31,831 nucleotides of DNA from Acidobacteria bacterium UBA7540 (GTDB lineage: Bacteria; Acidobacteriota; Terriglobia; UBA7540): contig DLMI01000203.1 of assembly GCA_002478145.1 (NCBI GenBank), positions 16,898-48,728 on the forward strand. The letters run 5' to 3'. Positions 7,838-14,357 of the stretch are shown here, piece after piece. A program made the position numbers and the translations under genes. The notes below the pieces were generated by a model that did not search any database, was not told the DNA's origin, and saw nothing but the letters and a program-made list of their open reading frames with translations. How positions within the stretch are numbered: the first letter of the stretch is position 1; every line of letters starts with the position of its first letter.

Positions 7838-8611
7838 CTAAAGGTTGAGCAACTCGCGGAGCTTACGGGTTTGGGCTCGGGAGACAGGGATTTCCGTCTG
7901 CTTGCGATCCTGCATCTTGAGTTGATAGGAACTCTTGAACCAGGGGACGACTTCCTTGATGTGGTTCACGTTAACCAGGTAGGAGCGGTGGACTCGCCAG
8001 AAAACCTTGGGATCGAGGTTGCCCTGCAGTTCTTCCACCGTGCGGAAGTTGGATTGGCCTTCGAGATCACGCGTAACAATGCTGATGACCCCGTCCTCGA
8101 TGCTGGCGAAGATGATTTCCTCGGAATCGACCAAGAACAAACGTCCCTGGCTTCTCACGAGCAGCTTGTTCTTCTGTGCCGCAGGGCGCTCTTCCATCAT
8201 TTGCACCAGGCGGTCGAGCTTGTCATGGGTTGACGCCGCTGTTTCGCTCATATGGCGCAGCTTGGCGACGGCCTTCTCCAGTCGCGGCTTGGCGATGGGC
8301 TTCAACAAATAGTCCAGGGCGTTCACCTCGAAGGCCTGCACGGCGTAGTTATCATAGGCTGTGGCGAAGACAAAGTAAGGAAGACGGACCTTCTTTTCAA
8401 GCAGCTTCTTGATGACCCCGAAACCATCCAGGCCGGGCATCTGGACGTCAAGAAAAGTAACCTGGGGATTCAACTCGCGGATCAGGTTCACGGCTTCCAC
8501 GCCGTTCTTCCCTTGCCCAACGACTTCCACCTCCGGAAACCCCTTCAGGAGAAACGCCAATTCGTCGCGCGCGGGCTGTTCATCATCCACAATCAAAGCC
8601 GTAATCTTCAT
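7838..8611 (-). CDS. LytTR-family response regulator
   Basis: A receiver domain followed by a LytTR DNA-binding domain, 257 residues from the ATG at 8611. The receiver has the acidic pair D9-D10 in ALIVDDEQPARDEL, the phosphoacceptor D55 in VTFLDVQMPG, T84 in FATAYD and K105 in YLLKPI. After a charged linker the LytTR domain starts near residue 147 (NKLLVRSQGRLFLVDSEEI) and contains FWRVHRSYLVNVNHIKEV, the classic LytTR core. An AGGGG lies 13 nt before the ATG but only 4 nt before an in-frame TTG at 8620, so a start three codons longer is possible. No histidine kinase is adjacent, so this is an orphan regulator in the window. It converges with the preceding oxidoreductase gene and diverges from the secreted protein gene. 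Confidence 0.93.
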   Translation of the reverse strand: MKITALIVDDEQPARDELAFLLKGFPEVEVVGQGKNGVEAVNLIRELNPQVTFLDVQMPGLDGFGVIKKLLEKKVRLPYFVFATAYDNYAVQAFEVNALDYLLKPIAKPRLEKAVAKLRHMSETAASTHDKLDRLVQMMEERPAAQKNKLLVRSQGRLFLVDSEEIIFASIEDGVISIVTRDLEGQSNFRTVEELQGNLDPKVFWRVHRSYLVNVNHIKEVVPWFKSSYQLKMQDRKQTEIPVSRAQTRKLRELLNL

Positions 8612-8683
8612 AAAACACAATTTACCCCTGCAAGCACCATGACTACAAGCGCCGCGGTGGCGCTCCGCCCTATGAATGCGCCC

Positions 8684-8689
8684 ATTATA
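8684..8689 (-). promoter_or_regulatory. Candidate -10 box for the LytTR regulator gene
   Basis: On the minus strand the hexamer TATAAT is found about 73 nt before the ATG. No good -35 hexamer stands at 16-18 nt, so the call rests on the perfect -10 alone. Confidence 0.3.
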
Positions 8690-8844
8690 CCCAACCTTTT
8701 GCCCGTTGGGGCCCAGAAAAACAAGGGGGGAGGGCAGACGTGGCTCGAATCAGCAAATGCCGCCCTTGAATCTGGCGCAACCTCAACGGAGGTGTCCCCA
8801 GACTGCGAACATAGGAACGGTCCCTACTCGACTCACACAGGAAC

Positions 8845-8872
8845 TTGCCTTTTTGAAGATTCGCAGTATAGC
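8845..8872 (+). promoter_or_regulatory. Candidate promoter for the small secreted protein
   Basis: TTGCCT (8845-8850), a 16-nt spacer and TATAGC (8867-8872) give a moderate sigma-70-type match. The predicted start near 8879 would leave a leader of about 115 nt that contains the hairpin at 8928-8960. Confidence 0.35.
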
Positions 8873-8927
8873 GACAACGCGCGCGCTTTGTGCTAGCATT
8901 GCCGCTGTCGACAAGTCCTACGTTCGC

Positions 8928-8960
8928 TGCGGCAATCGCCCGCACAGGCGATAAGCCGCA
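8928..8960 (+). other. Hairpin in the leader of the secreted-protein gene
   Basis: TGCGGC (8928-8933) pairs with GCCGCA (8955-8960). Inside it TCGCC (8936-8940) pairs with GGCGA (8947-8951) around a CGCACA loop, leaving an AA/TAA internal bulge. There is no U-run, so it is not a terminator. It lies 34 nt before the ATG and may be a mRNA-stabilising or regulatory element. Confidence 0.5.
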
Positions 8961-8994
8961 ACAGATTTCGATAGAGACCCGGTGAGGTGCGAGT

Positions 8995-9426
8995 ATGAAA
9001 TGCTGGGCTGTTTTCGCGCTCGTTCTGGGAAGTGCCTTCGTACTGTCTCTCGGCTCGTTGCAACTCTCTGCCCAAGTTTGCAGTGACGATGAAGGAATGG
9101 TTAACTATTACAGGAAGAATGTGACGGACTTGGTGGAGACCGTAAAGAAGGAGAGTCTTCAGGATTTCGAAAAGGCTTTTCACCAAAAGGTCATGGTGAC
9201 CCACCTTTCGCTCTTCGCCGGCACGGTGGACAGGTTGCTCGATTGTCTGCAAAAACGCGCCAGCGACCCTACCGCCCTGAAAGAGGATGTAGATGCTGCG
9301 AAAGGCAAAATCGACGCTTACAACAAGCTCAAGGACAAGATAAAGCAGGACCGCGACGCGCTTAAGGCTGCGCAAACTGAAAAGGACGCCAAAGCCCTTA
9401 TCGAGAAATTCGCTTTCACTGGTTGA
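8995..9426 (+). CDS. Small secreted helical protein, function unknown
   Basis: I do not recognise this 143-residue protein. It starts with a signal peptide (residues 1-27, MKCWAVFALVLGSAFVLSLG then SLQLSAQ), and the mature part is short, charged and almost wholly helix-forming. Two cysteines remain (C29 and one in LLDCLQKR), which could form one disulfide bond. The C-terminal half (KEDVDAAKGKIDAYNKLKDK) has coiled-coil-like heptad spacing. Start support is good: GGTGAGG stands 7 nt before the ATG. It is followed by a Nudix gene with no obvious link. Export to the periplasm is an inference from the signal peptide. Confidence 0.75.
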   Translation: MKCWAVFALVLGSAFVLSLGSLQLSAQVCSDDEGMVNYYRKNVTDLVETVKKESLQDFEKAFHQKVMVTHLSLFAGTVDRLLDCLQKRASDPTALKEDVDAAKGKIDAYNKLKDKIKQDRDALKAAQTEKDAKALIEKFAFTG

Positions 9427-9558
9427 GGGGGCTAATTCGAGCCTCGGGTTCGTGCTCTTCGCGGACCGCCCTTGCGAACTGGCCAGGGGGTTACATCTGC
9501 GATCTCTGCACGGCCCTCTCACCCTGTCCGAGCAAACCAAAGACGGAGGGTACTTTTC

Positions 9559-10098
9559 GTGCCTAAGCTTCATGTCCTCAAAAGCACAGAAATCTACAGA
9601 GGCAGGCTTATCCGATTGAGAGTTGACCGCATCATCGAGCCGGGCGGTGTCAGGGCGGAGCGGGAGGTAGTTCACCACGCGGGCTCGGTCGTGATTCTGG
9701 CCCATTCGAATGATGGCCGCATTGTACTGGTGAGGCAGTACCGTTATGCCGTGAAACAGTTTCTCTGGGAATTGATCGCCGGGGGTCTCGAGCCTGGAGA
9801 AAGACCCCTCGCCGCCGCGCGGCGCGAGCTCTTGGAAGAAACCGGCTATCGCGCTAAGAAATTCCGGCTCTTATTCGACTTCTTCCCCAGCCCAGGCATC
9901 CTCACGGAGAAGATGTTCCTGGTCGAAGCGACTGAACTTACACGGTCAAAAGCTCAACCCGACCCCGACGAGCGGATCGAGGTTGGGCATTTCACCCCGG
10001 TGCAGGTTATGAGGATGATTAAGTCCAGGCGCATTCGCGACGCCAAGACTCTGGTGGGACTTTTCTGGTTACTTCTTACCAAATCAACTCACGACTAA
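9559..10098 (+). CDS. Nudix hydrolase, ADP-ribose pyrophosphatase-like
   Basis: Hydrolyses a nucleoside diphosphate linked to another moiety; the layout resembles ADP-ribose pyrophosphatases. The GTG at 9559 is chosen because GGAGGG lies 8 nt upstream and the protein then begins VPKLHVLKSTEIYRGRLIRL, matching family N-termini; open frame upstream to 9472 is not conserved-looking. The 179-residue protein carries a complete Nudix box at residues 75-97: G-x5-E-x7-REUxEExGU is met exactly by GGLEPGE...RRELLEETGY. Preceding strands (SVVILAHSNDGRIVLVRQYRY) and a following FFPSPGILTEKMFLVEA support the ADPR/GDP-mannose branch. No operon partner is evident. Confidence 0.92.
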   Translation: MPKLHVLKSTEIYRGRLIRLRVDRIIEPGGVRAEREVVHHAGSVVILAHSNDGRIVLVRQYRYAVKQFLWELIAGGLEPGERPLAAARRELLEETGYRAKKFRLLFDFFPSPGILTEKMFLVEATELTRSKAQPDPDERIEVGHFTPVQVMRMIKSRRIRDAKTLVGLFWLLLTKSTHD

Positions 10099-10138
10099 TT
10101 CGTAATACTTCGCAAGGACTTGGGCGGTAACATTTTTC

Positions 10139-10166
10139 TTGACAAGCCTACCCTGCAAAATATATC
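10139..10166 (+). promoter_or_regulatory. Promoter upstream of the cold-shock gene
   Basis: TTGACA (10139-10144) is a consensus -35, followed by a 16-nt spacer and TATATC (10161-10166). The predicted start is near 10173, giving a leader of roughly 140 nt before the GTG, a length usual for cold-shock mRNAs. Confidence 0.65.
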
Positions 10167-10195
10167 ACTAAGCGGTAAGGAGTCAGATAAAGTGT

Positions 10196-10276
10196 CTCGT
10201 CGGGTAGGTGTGCGTAGAGGGTAGCCGAGGTCCTGTGGGATTCTCGGCTTTTTCTGTTCCTGGACGCGCCGACGAG
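10196..10276 (+). promoter_or_regulatory. Structured cold-shock leader containing an intrinsic-terminator-like hairpin
   Basis: AGCCGAG (10223-10229) pairs with CTCGGCT (10243-10249) around a 13-nt loop, and the stem runs into a U-run at 10249-10253: a good factor-independent terminator. It lies inside the leader, downstream of the TTGACA promoter and 59 nt before the csp start. An outer pairing is also available: CTCGTCGG (10196-10203) with CCGACGAG (10269-10276), enclosing the terminator. The arrangement fits either an attenuated or temperature-responsive leader, or a short RNA of about 80 nt ending at the terminator. Confidence 0.6.
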
Positions 10277-10311
10277 GTGGTAACCGCAAAGACCAGTTAA
10301 GGAGGACGCAA

Positions 10312-10521
10312 GTGGCAAGACTTCAAGGTAAGGTAAAGTGGTTTAACAACAGCAAGGGATATGGCTTCATCGGCCAGGAGGGCGGAGCTGATGTTTTTGT
10401 TCATTACTCGGCCATCCAAGGTGAAGGCTTCAAGACCTTGCAAGAAGGCGACACAGTTGAGTTCGAGATCATTCAGGGGCAAAAGGGACCTCAGGCCGAC
10501 AAGGTCACAAAGGTCGGGTAA
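10312..10521 (+). CDS. Cold-shock protein (CspA family)
   Basis: Small single-domain nucleic-acid-binding protein that melts RNA secondary structure. The 69-residue length is typical. RNP1 is KGYGFIGQE and RNP2 is DVFVHYSAI; the aromatic W-F of [12 protein letters not shown] is present. Translation starts at GTG 10312, fixed by a perfect AAGGAGG at 10299-10305, 6 nt upstream. The gene is monocistronic: it has its own promoter and long leader and is closed by a strong terminator at 10549-10576. Confidence 0.97.
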   Translation: MARLQGKVKWFNNSKGYGFIGQEGGADVFVHYSAIQGEGFKTLQEGDTVEFEIIQGQKGPQADKVTKVG

Positions 10522-10548
10522 TCAGCAGCATCCGTTTGTGCAATTCCT

Positions 10549-10576
10549 GGCCCAACCCCAGTGGTTGGGCCTTTTT
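10549..10576 (+). terminator. Intrinsic terminator of the cold-shock gene
   Basis: A perfect 9-bp stem, GGCCCAACC (10549-10557) with GGTTGGGCC (10563-10571), has a 5-nt loop and is followed directly by TTTTT (10572-10576). Confidence 0.93.
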
Positions 10577-10594
10577 ATTTCCCCCGTCCCATGG

Positions 10595-10676
10595 CTGCCA
10601 GCCGTCAGCTTTCAGCTCTCAGCAAGCACCCCACTGGCTTTTCCTTAACTGACCGCTGACGGCTGAAAGCTGAGAG
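10595..10676 (+). repeat. NNNTCAG heptamer element, copy A (complete, both arms)
   Basis: Left arm 10595-10629 is CTGCCAG, CCGTCAG, CTTTCAG, CTCTCAG, CAAGCAC. Right arm 10649-10676 is CTGACCG, CTGACGG, CTGAAAG, CTGAGAG, built from the reverse-complement core CTGA. A linker containing CACTGGCTTTTCC joins them. The same arms and a similar linker recur at 18751-18800 (left arm only) and 19425-19506 (complete). Confidence 0.85.
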
Positions 10677-10861
10677 CCTCATTCCTTTCGCCTGCCAACA
10701 AGAGCTTGATTTCTGAGCGGCGGAGGGGGAGAATAGCAACTAACTCAACAGCCGGTTCGGGGAGAGGGTGAAGGATCTTGCCCGGGAAGCGCCTTTCTAA
10801 TTCGGATGGGAAAGTGGATCTGGAAGCGCTTCTGCGCAGTCCTTTAATGAGGTGAAACTTC

Positions 10862-11572
10862 ATGGAAAAGGCACTCACGGCATTCACGGTGATAGGTTTT
10901 CTCGCCATCACAGCATTGGCACAGGAAGGTGAGGCACCCGTGGCGCTGCCCCACCGGAGCGGCCTGGGGCCAGCTAGCACCGAATCCTCCATGCATTCGG
11001 ATAGAGTCACCGTCCCCGCAGAAACCCAAGTCAGTATTCAGATGCTCTCCGGAATCCACACCCGGATCAACCACCCAAACGACCTCGTCACCGCCCGTCT
11101 GCTGCAACCCGTCCTGGTGGGGGGGCGCGTCGTGCTGCCTTCCGGCAGCATTCTCGATGGCCGCATCACCATGATCCGCAATTCCGGCCACGTTCACCGT
11201 CCCGCGGAGCTTGGACTCCGTTTTGACAAGATCGTTTTGCCCGACGGCCAAGCTGAGCCGATGGCAGGTGTTCTGGCGGTGATGGACAAGTCCAGCAAAC
11301 TTGATCTGCACATCGACGCGGAAGGCCATTTGACCGGCGGGCGCGCACTTTCGTGGAAGACGCTTATAGGTGGAGTTGGACTGGGAAGCTTCGGTGCCAT
11401 CAAAGCTGTGGCGTCCGGCGCTACAGCCGTTTCTATGGGTCTCTCCCTCGCGGGCGCCGCAGCAATCGGTTACGAGATCCTGTGGCCGAGAGGGCACGAA
11501 GTGAATCTGCCCCCCGAGACTCTTTGCCTGATTCGCCTGAACTACCCGCTCACGGTTCGTGTTTCCTGGTAA
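10862..11572 (+). CDS. Exported VirB10/TrbI-like protein, function unknown
   Basis: A 236-residue protein with a signal peptide (MEKALTAFTVIGFLAITALA) and a central region reminiscent of TrbI/VirB10 beta-barrel domains: VPAETQVSIQMLSGIHTRIN, then DLVTARLLQPVLVGGRVVLPSGSILDGRITMI. The pattern 'ipaGt.i...l.....t......v.A.l..pV...g.vviP.Gs.l.G.v' is what I match by eye. A glycine/alanine-rich hydrophobic stretch near residues 163-196 (IGGVGLGSFGAIKAVASGA...) could be membrane-inserting. No type IV secretion genes are nearby, so a stand-alone envelope role is more likely than conjugation. A GAGG stands about 10 nt before the ATG. Confidence 0.65.
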   Translation: MEKALTAFTVIGFLAITALAQEGEAPVALPHRSGLGPASTESSMHSDRVTVPAETQVSIQMLSGIHTRINHPNDLVTARLLQPVLVGGRVVLPSGSILDGRITMIRNSGHVHRPAELGLRFDKIVLPDGQAEPMAGVLAVMDKSSKLDLHIDAEGHLTGGRALSWKTLIGGVGLGSFGAIKAVASGATAVSMGLSLAGAAAIGYEILWPRGHEVNLPPETLCLIRLNYPLTVRVSW

Positions 11573-11654
11573 CCTGGCAGCCCCTGGCGCAAGCTGAGCC
11601 GTCCCAGTTTTAGGGGCGCGGGGATCTTACTAAGTTCCAGGCCCGTAATCCAGG

Positions 11655-12845
11655 ATGTTGAATAGCCTTCTGCATCAAATACTCAGCACTCCTGCCGCTG
11701 TGCGACCTGCCATCCTGGAAGGCCGGTGGGCGGGGGACGGCACCTGGCAGACTTGGCTGGCGACATACCCGGTCAGTGTGCTGGAAGGAGGTCTCGAGGC
11801 ATTCCAAGAGCTTGCGCCCTGGATTACGAAGCACGCGCAAAAGTATCCCGCCGGGGCTGCGATCGGTTTCCTTTCCTATGAGCTGGGCCGTCACTTCGAG
11901 CCTGTCCCACTCGTGGTGGACAGTTCCCTGCCAGATGTCTCCTTCGCCTATTATCCATTCGTTCAAGCGCTGCCCTTCGAGGAAACCCGGGGGGAGGAAG
12001 AGCCCTCGGCTGGAAACACCAGATTCGCGGCTAACTTTGATCGTGTCTCTTACCGAAATGCGCTCGCGAAGATCAAGGCTTATATTGCCGCCGGAGACAT
12101 TTATCAGGCAAATCTGACGCAACAATTCACGGTGAACCTCGGCGGAACCACCGCCGAGCGAATCTTCGAACGAGTGCGCCGTAGTCTCGCGCCGTTTCGT
12201 GCCTTCCTGAAGAGCCCGGCTCGAACGATCATCAGTAACTCGCCGGAGAGATTCTTTCGAGTTTCAGGCGACCGGATCCTCGCCAGCCCCGTCAAGGGCA
12301 CGATTGCCCGCCAGGGAGATGAGGAGGACAAAGTGAAATCGAGGTTGCTCGCCAGCGTCAAAGACCGGTGCGAGAATGTGATGATTGTTGACCTTTTGCG
12401 TAACGACCTGGGCCGTATCTGCAACTATAATAGTATCCGGGTGCGGCTTTGGGAGACGGAACGTCTGCCCCACCTTTTGCACTTGGTTTCTCACGTCGAG
12501 GGAACGCTTCAACGCGGAGTCGGAATTTGCGAAATCCTGAGGGCGTTGTTTCCTTGCGGCTCGATCACTGGCGCACCCAAGATCCGGGCGATGCAAATCC
12601 TCGCGGAGACCGAACAGGCCGCGCGAGGCGTGTCCATGGGCGCGCTGGGCCTAATTCGCGGCCTTCCCGGGTCGGATTACTGTACAATGGATTTCAGCGT
12701 TGCGATTCGCACCATGTGCATTGCAGACGACCGGGCCGTGTTCAATGTGGGGGGAGGCATCGTGGCTGACTCGCAGGACGAGGGAGAATATGCGGAGCTG
12801 ATGCTCAAGGCCCAGCCACTGCTCGAAGCTCTCGCCTGTTGCTGA
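11655..12845 (+). CDS. pabB: Aminodeoxychorismate synthase component I
   Basis: Chorismate-binding enzyme that makes 4-amino-4-deoxychorismate for folate synthesis. The C-terminal catalytic domain is clear: YRNALAKIKAYIAAGDIYQANL, ISNSPERFFR, ILASPVKGTIAR with the PabB-type lysine of the P-x-K-G-T motif, IVDLLRNDLGR, and PCGSITGAPKIRAM followed by YCTMDFSVAIRTM and VGGGIVADSQDEGEYAE. At 396 residues it is somewhat shorter than E. coli PabB, mostly in the N-terminal domain. The K of PVKGT favours PabB over TrpE. No amidotransferase (PabA) is adjacent. The next gene, 30 bp downstream, is the matching lyase. The Shine-Dalgarno sequence before the ATG is weak. Confidence 0.95.
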   Translation: MLNSLLHQILSTPAAVRPAILEGRWAGDGTWQTWLATYPVSVLEGGLEAFQELAPWITKHAQKYPAGAAIGFLSYELGRHFEPVPLVVDSSLPDVSFAYYPFVQALPFEETRGEEEPSAGNTRFAANFDRVSYRNALAKIKAYIAAGDIYQANLTQQFTVNLGGTTAERIFERVRRSLAPFRAFLKSPARTIISNSPERFFRVSGDRILASPVKGTIARQGDEEDKVKSRLLASVKDRCENVMIVDLLRNDLGRICNYNSIRVRLWETERLPHLLHLVSHVEGTLQRGVGICEILRALFPCGSITGAPKIRAMQILAETEQAARGVSMGALGLIRGLPGSDYCTMDFSVAIRTMCIADDRAVFNVGGGIVADSQDEGEYAELMLKAQPLLEALACC

Positions 12846-12875
12846 AACTTCTACTTGAAGGACTTACTCAAATTC

Positions 12876-13727
12876 ATGGACAGCTTGATCTTTCACAATG
12901 ACCGCCTCATTCCCTTACAAGAAGCGCATCTCTCGCCGGGCCAAATGGGATTGCTGATGGGCTGGGGCGTGTTCACCACTTTACGAATATACGAAGGAAG
13001 GCCATTCGCCTTCGACCGCCATTGGGCCCGGATGTCGCATGACGCGGAACGGCTGGGGATGAACCTCACCCACGCGCAGGAGGCGGTTCGCCTGGCAGTC
13101 ATCAATCTGGCAGAGGCCAATCATCGGCCTGAAGGCATGGCGCGGGTGTCGTTCGTGAAGAACCACGGAGGACTTTGGGGGCAGGCGGGCGACCGTCCCG
13201 AGACGGACCTGCTGATCTTCACGCGGGAACTGGTTCGGTGGCCGGCGATACAGCGCCTCAAGCTTCAACCGCACGCCATTTACTCTGCGACGCGGCTGGC
13301 GGGAGTCAAGATGTTATCCTGGGTTCAGAACGTGGCGCTGCTTGAACAGGCCCACGCAGAGGGATTTGACGACGTTTTGCTCCTCAACGAGAACGGCCAC
13401 ATTGCGGAATGCACGTCGGCAAATTTTTTCCTGGTTCGCGGAGGCAAGGTTCTGACCCCGCCACTTTCTACGGGCTGCCTGCCGGGTGTCACCCGAGATG
13501 TTCTGCGTGAGGTTGTGCCGCGGGCCGGTTTCGAGCTCGTCGAGGAAAATCTGACCACGGAGGACCTCTCCTCGGCGGCCGAAGTCTTCATCAGCTCCAC
13601 CACCCGCGAAGTCGCCGCCGTAGCAAGCATCGACTCGCAGTGGCGCTACCACGCCCCGGGAAAGACAACCGCGACAATCGAACACTCCTTTAAGGATTAT
13701 GTCAGATCGCATTTGAAATCCTGTTAG
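12876..13727 (+). CDS. pabC: Aminodeoxychorismate lyase (class IV aminotransferase fold)
   Basis: PLP enzyme that would release pyruvate from aminodeoxychorismate to give p-aminobenzoate. Branched-chain or D-amino-acid aminotransferases share the fold; the pabB neighbour decides the call. The ATG at 12876 gives 283 residues beginning MDSLIFHNDRLIPLQEAHLSPG; a TTG at 12855 is less likely. Features are the G-VFTTLRIYEGRPFAFDRHWARM region, the PLP-binding lysine K145 in LAGVKMLSWVQNVALL, the E of AECTSANFFLV, and the phosphate-binding STGCLPGVTRDVLRE. All expected residues are present. Confidence 0.88.
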   Translation: MDSLIFHNDRLIPLQEAHLSPGQMGLLMGWGVFTTLRIYEGRPFAFDRHWARMSHDAERLGMNLTHAQEAVRLAVINLAEANHRPEGMARVSFVKNHGGLWGQAGDRPETDLLIFTRELVRWPAIQRLKLQPHAIYSATRLAGVKMLSWVQNVALLEQAHAEGFDDVLLLNENGHIAECTSANFFLVRGGKVLTPPLSTGCLPGVTRDVLREVVPRAGFELVEENLTTEDLSSAAEVFISSTTREVAAVASIDSQWRYHAPGKTTATIEHSFKDYVRSHLKSC

Positions 13728-13840
13728 CCTGGGTTGTTCATCAAAGTGGCCACACCTGCAGAGAGAGCGGAACGGCTTCAAGAACCTTTAACACAGAGTC
13801 CCCAGAGCCACTTATCCATGAGATCATTCTGGGGCTGCAA

Positions 13841-13901
13841 CACGGAGAACACGGAGGAGAAGAGTGGGGGGACGGCTCGCGGTCGCTCCGTGTTCTCCGT
13901 G
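13841..13901 (+). repeat. Perfect 16-bp inverted repeat, CACGGAG type
   Basis: CACGGAGAACACGGAG (13841-13856) is matched exactly by CTCCGTGTTCTCCGTG (13886-13901), with a 29-nt centre. The arms are themselves 9-bp direct repeats (CACGGAGAA, CACGGAG). A half copy (ACCGAGGACACGGAGG) is at 24385-24400. The element lies directly before the truncated GxxExxY gene, with which I associate such repeats from general experience. Confidence 0.75.
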
Positions 13902-13942
13902 AGTTCTTCTTTGTGCCCTCCGTGTTTAAATCTCTTTCCTCA

Positions 13943-14143
13943 ATGACCGAGTGGGAGCGGTTGAACAAGATCACGGAATCCATCATCGGAGCAGCCAGCC
14001 AAGTTCATCGGGTGCTGGGTCCGGAGTTGCTGGAGTCCGCTTATGTGGCATGCCTGGCCTACGAACTCGGGAAGAGAGGACTTGTCGTCGAACAGCAAGA
14101 ACCAGTTCCGCTCGTTTATGAAGAGGTTAAGCTCACTGCGTGA
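13943..14143 (+). pseudogene. Truncated GxxExxY-family gene
   Basis: The 66-residue product starts MTEWERLNKITESIIGAASQ and carries the family signature: VHRVLGPELLESAYVACLAYEL, then GLVVEQQEPVPLVYEEVKL. Full GxxExxY proteins are about 120-130 residues and continue with a nuclease-like D-ll-v-...-E-l-K-a core; here the frame stops just after EEVKL and that core is not found in any frame downstream. I therefore read it as a C-terminally deleted remnant. The role of the family is not settled. It sits among repeats (13841-13901 and 14155-14339), which fits a rearranged locus. Confidence 0.65.
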
Positions 14144-14154
14144 GCTGTGGCGCG

Positions 14155-14191
14155 TCTGTCCCACGCGGCTGCACACCGCAAAGGGGACAGA
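14155..14191 (+). other. Nested hairpin downstream of the truncated gene
   Basis: TCTGTCCC (14155-14162) pairs with GGGACAGA (14184-14191), and inside it GCGG (14165-14168) pairs with CCGC (14176-14179). There is no U-run. The flanking AAAGGGGACAGAT wording resembles repeats that accompany REP-type transposases, but no transposase is present. Confidence 0.4.
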
Positions 14192-14243
14192 TGGCTTGAA
14201 CCTGCTCACATTCAGTGACAAGATTGAGCAGGATGCTGAGGAC

Positions 14244-14339
14244 GGTAGGTCGTAGGCGGGTCGGTAGGTGGTAGGTAGTAGATGGCAGGTGGGGAAGAAC
14301 ATCCGTCCCCACCTACCACATGCCACCTACCACCTACCG
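14244..14339 (+). repeat. Inverted pair of GGTAGGT heptamer arrays
   Basis: The left array starts GGTAGGT, CGTAGGC (14244-14257), and after a 5-nt slip runs GGTAGGT, GGTAGGT, AGTAGAT, GGCAGGT, GGGG (14263-14294). The right array (14307-14339), read as the reverse complement, is GGTAGGT, GGTAGGT, GGCATGT, GGTAGGT, GGGG. The arms are in register with a 12-nt loop, giving a long stable hairpin that ends 18 nt before the histidine-kinase ATG. Confidence 0.85.
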
Positions 14340-14357
14340 ATTCACTTTGGTTGCGAA

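Noticed and set aside
14155..14191. Attachment site or transposon end
   Set aside because: The hairpin resembles REP-type flanks, but no transposase, integrase or duplicated target was seen with it.
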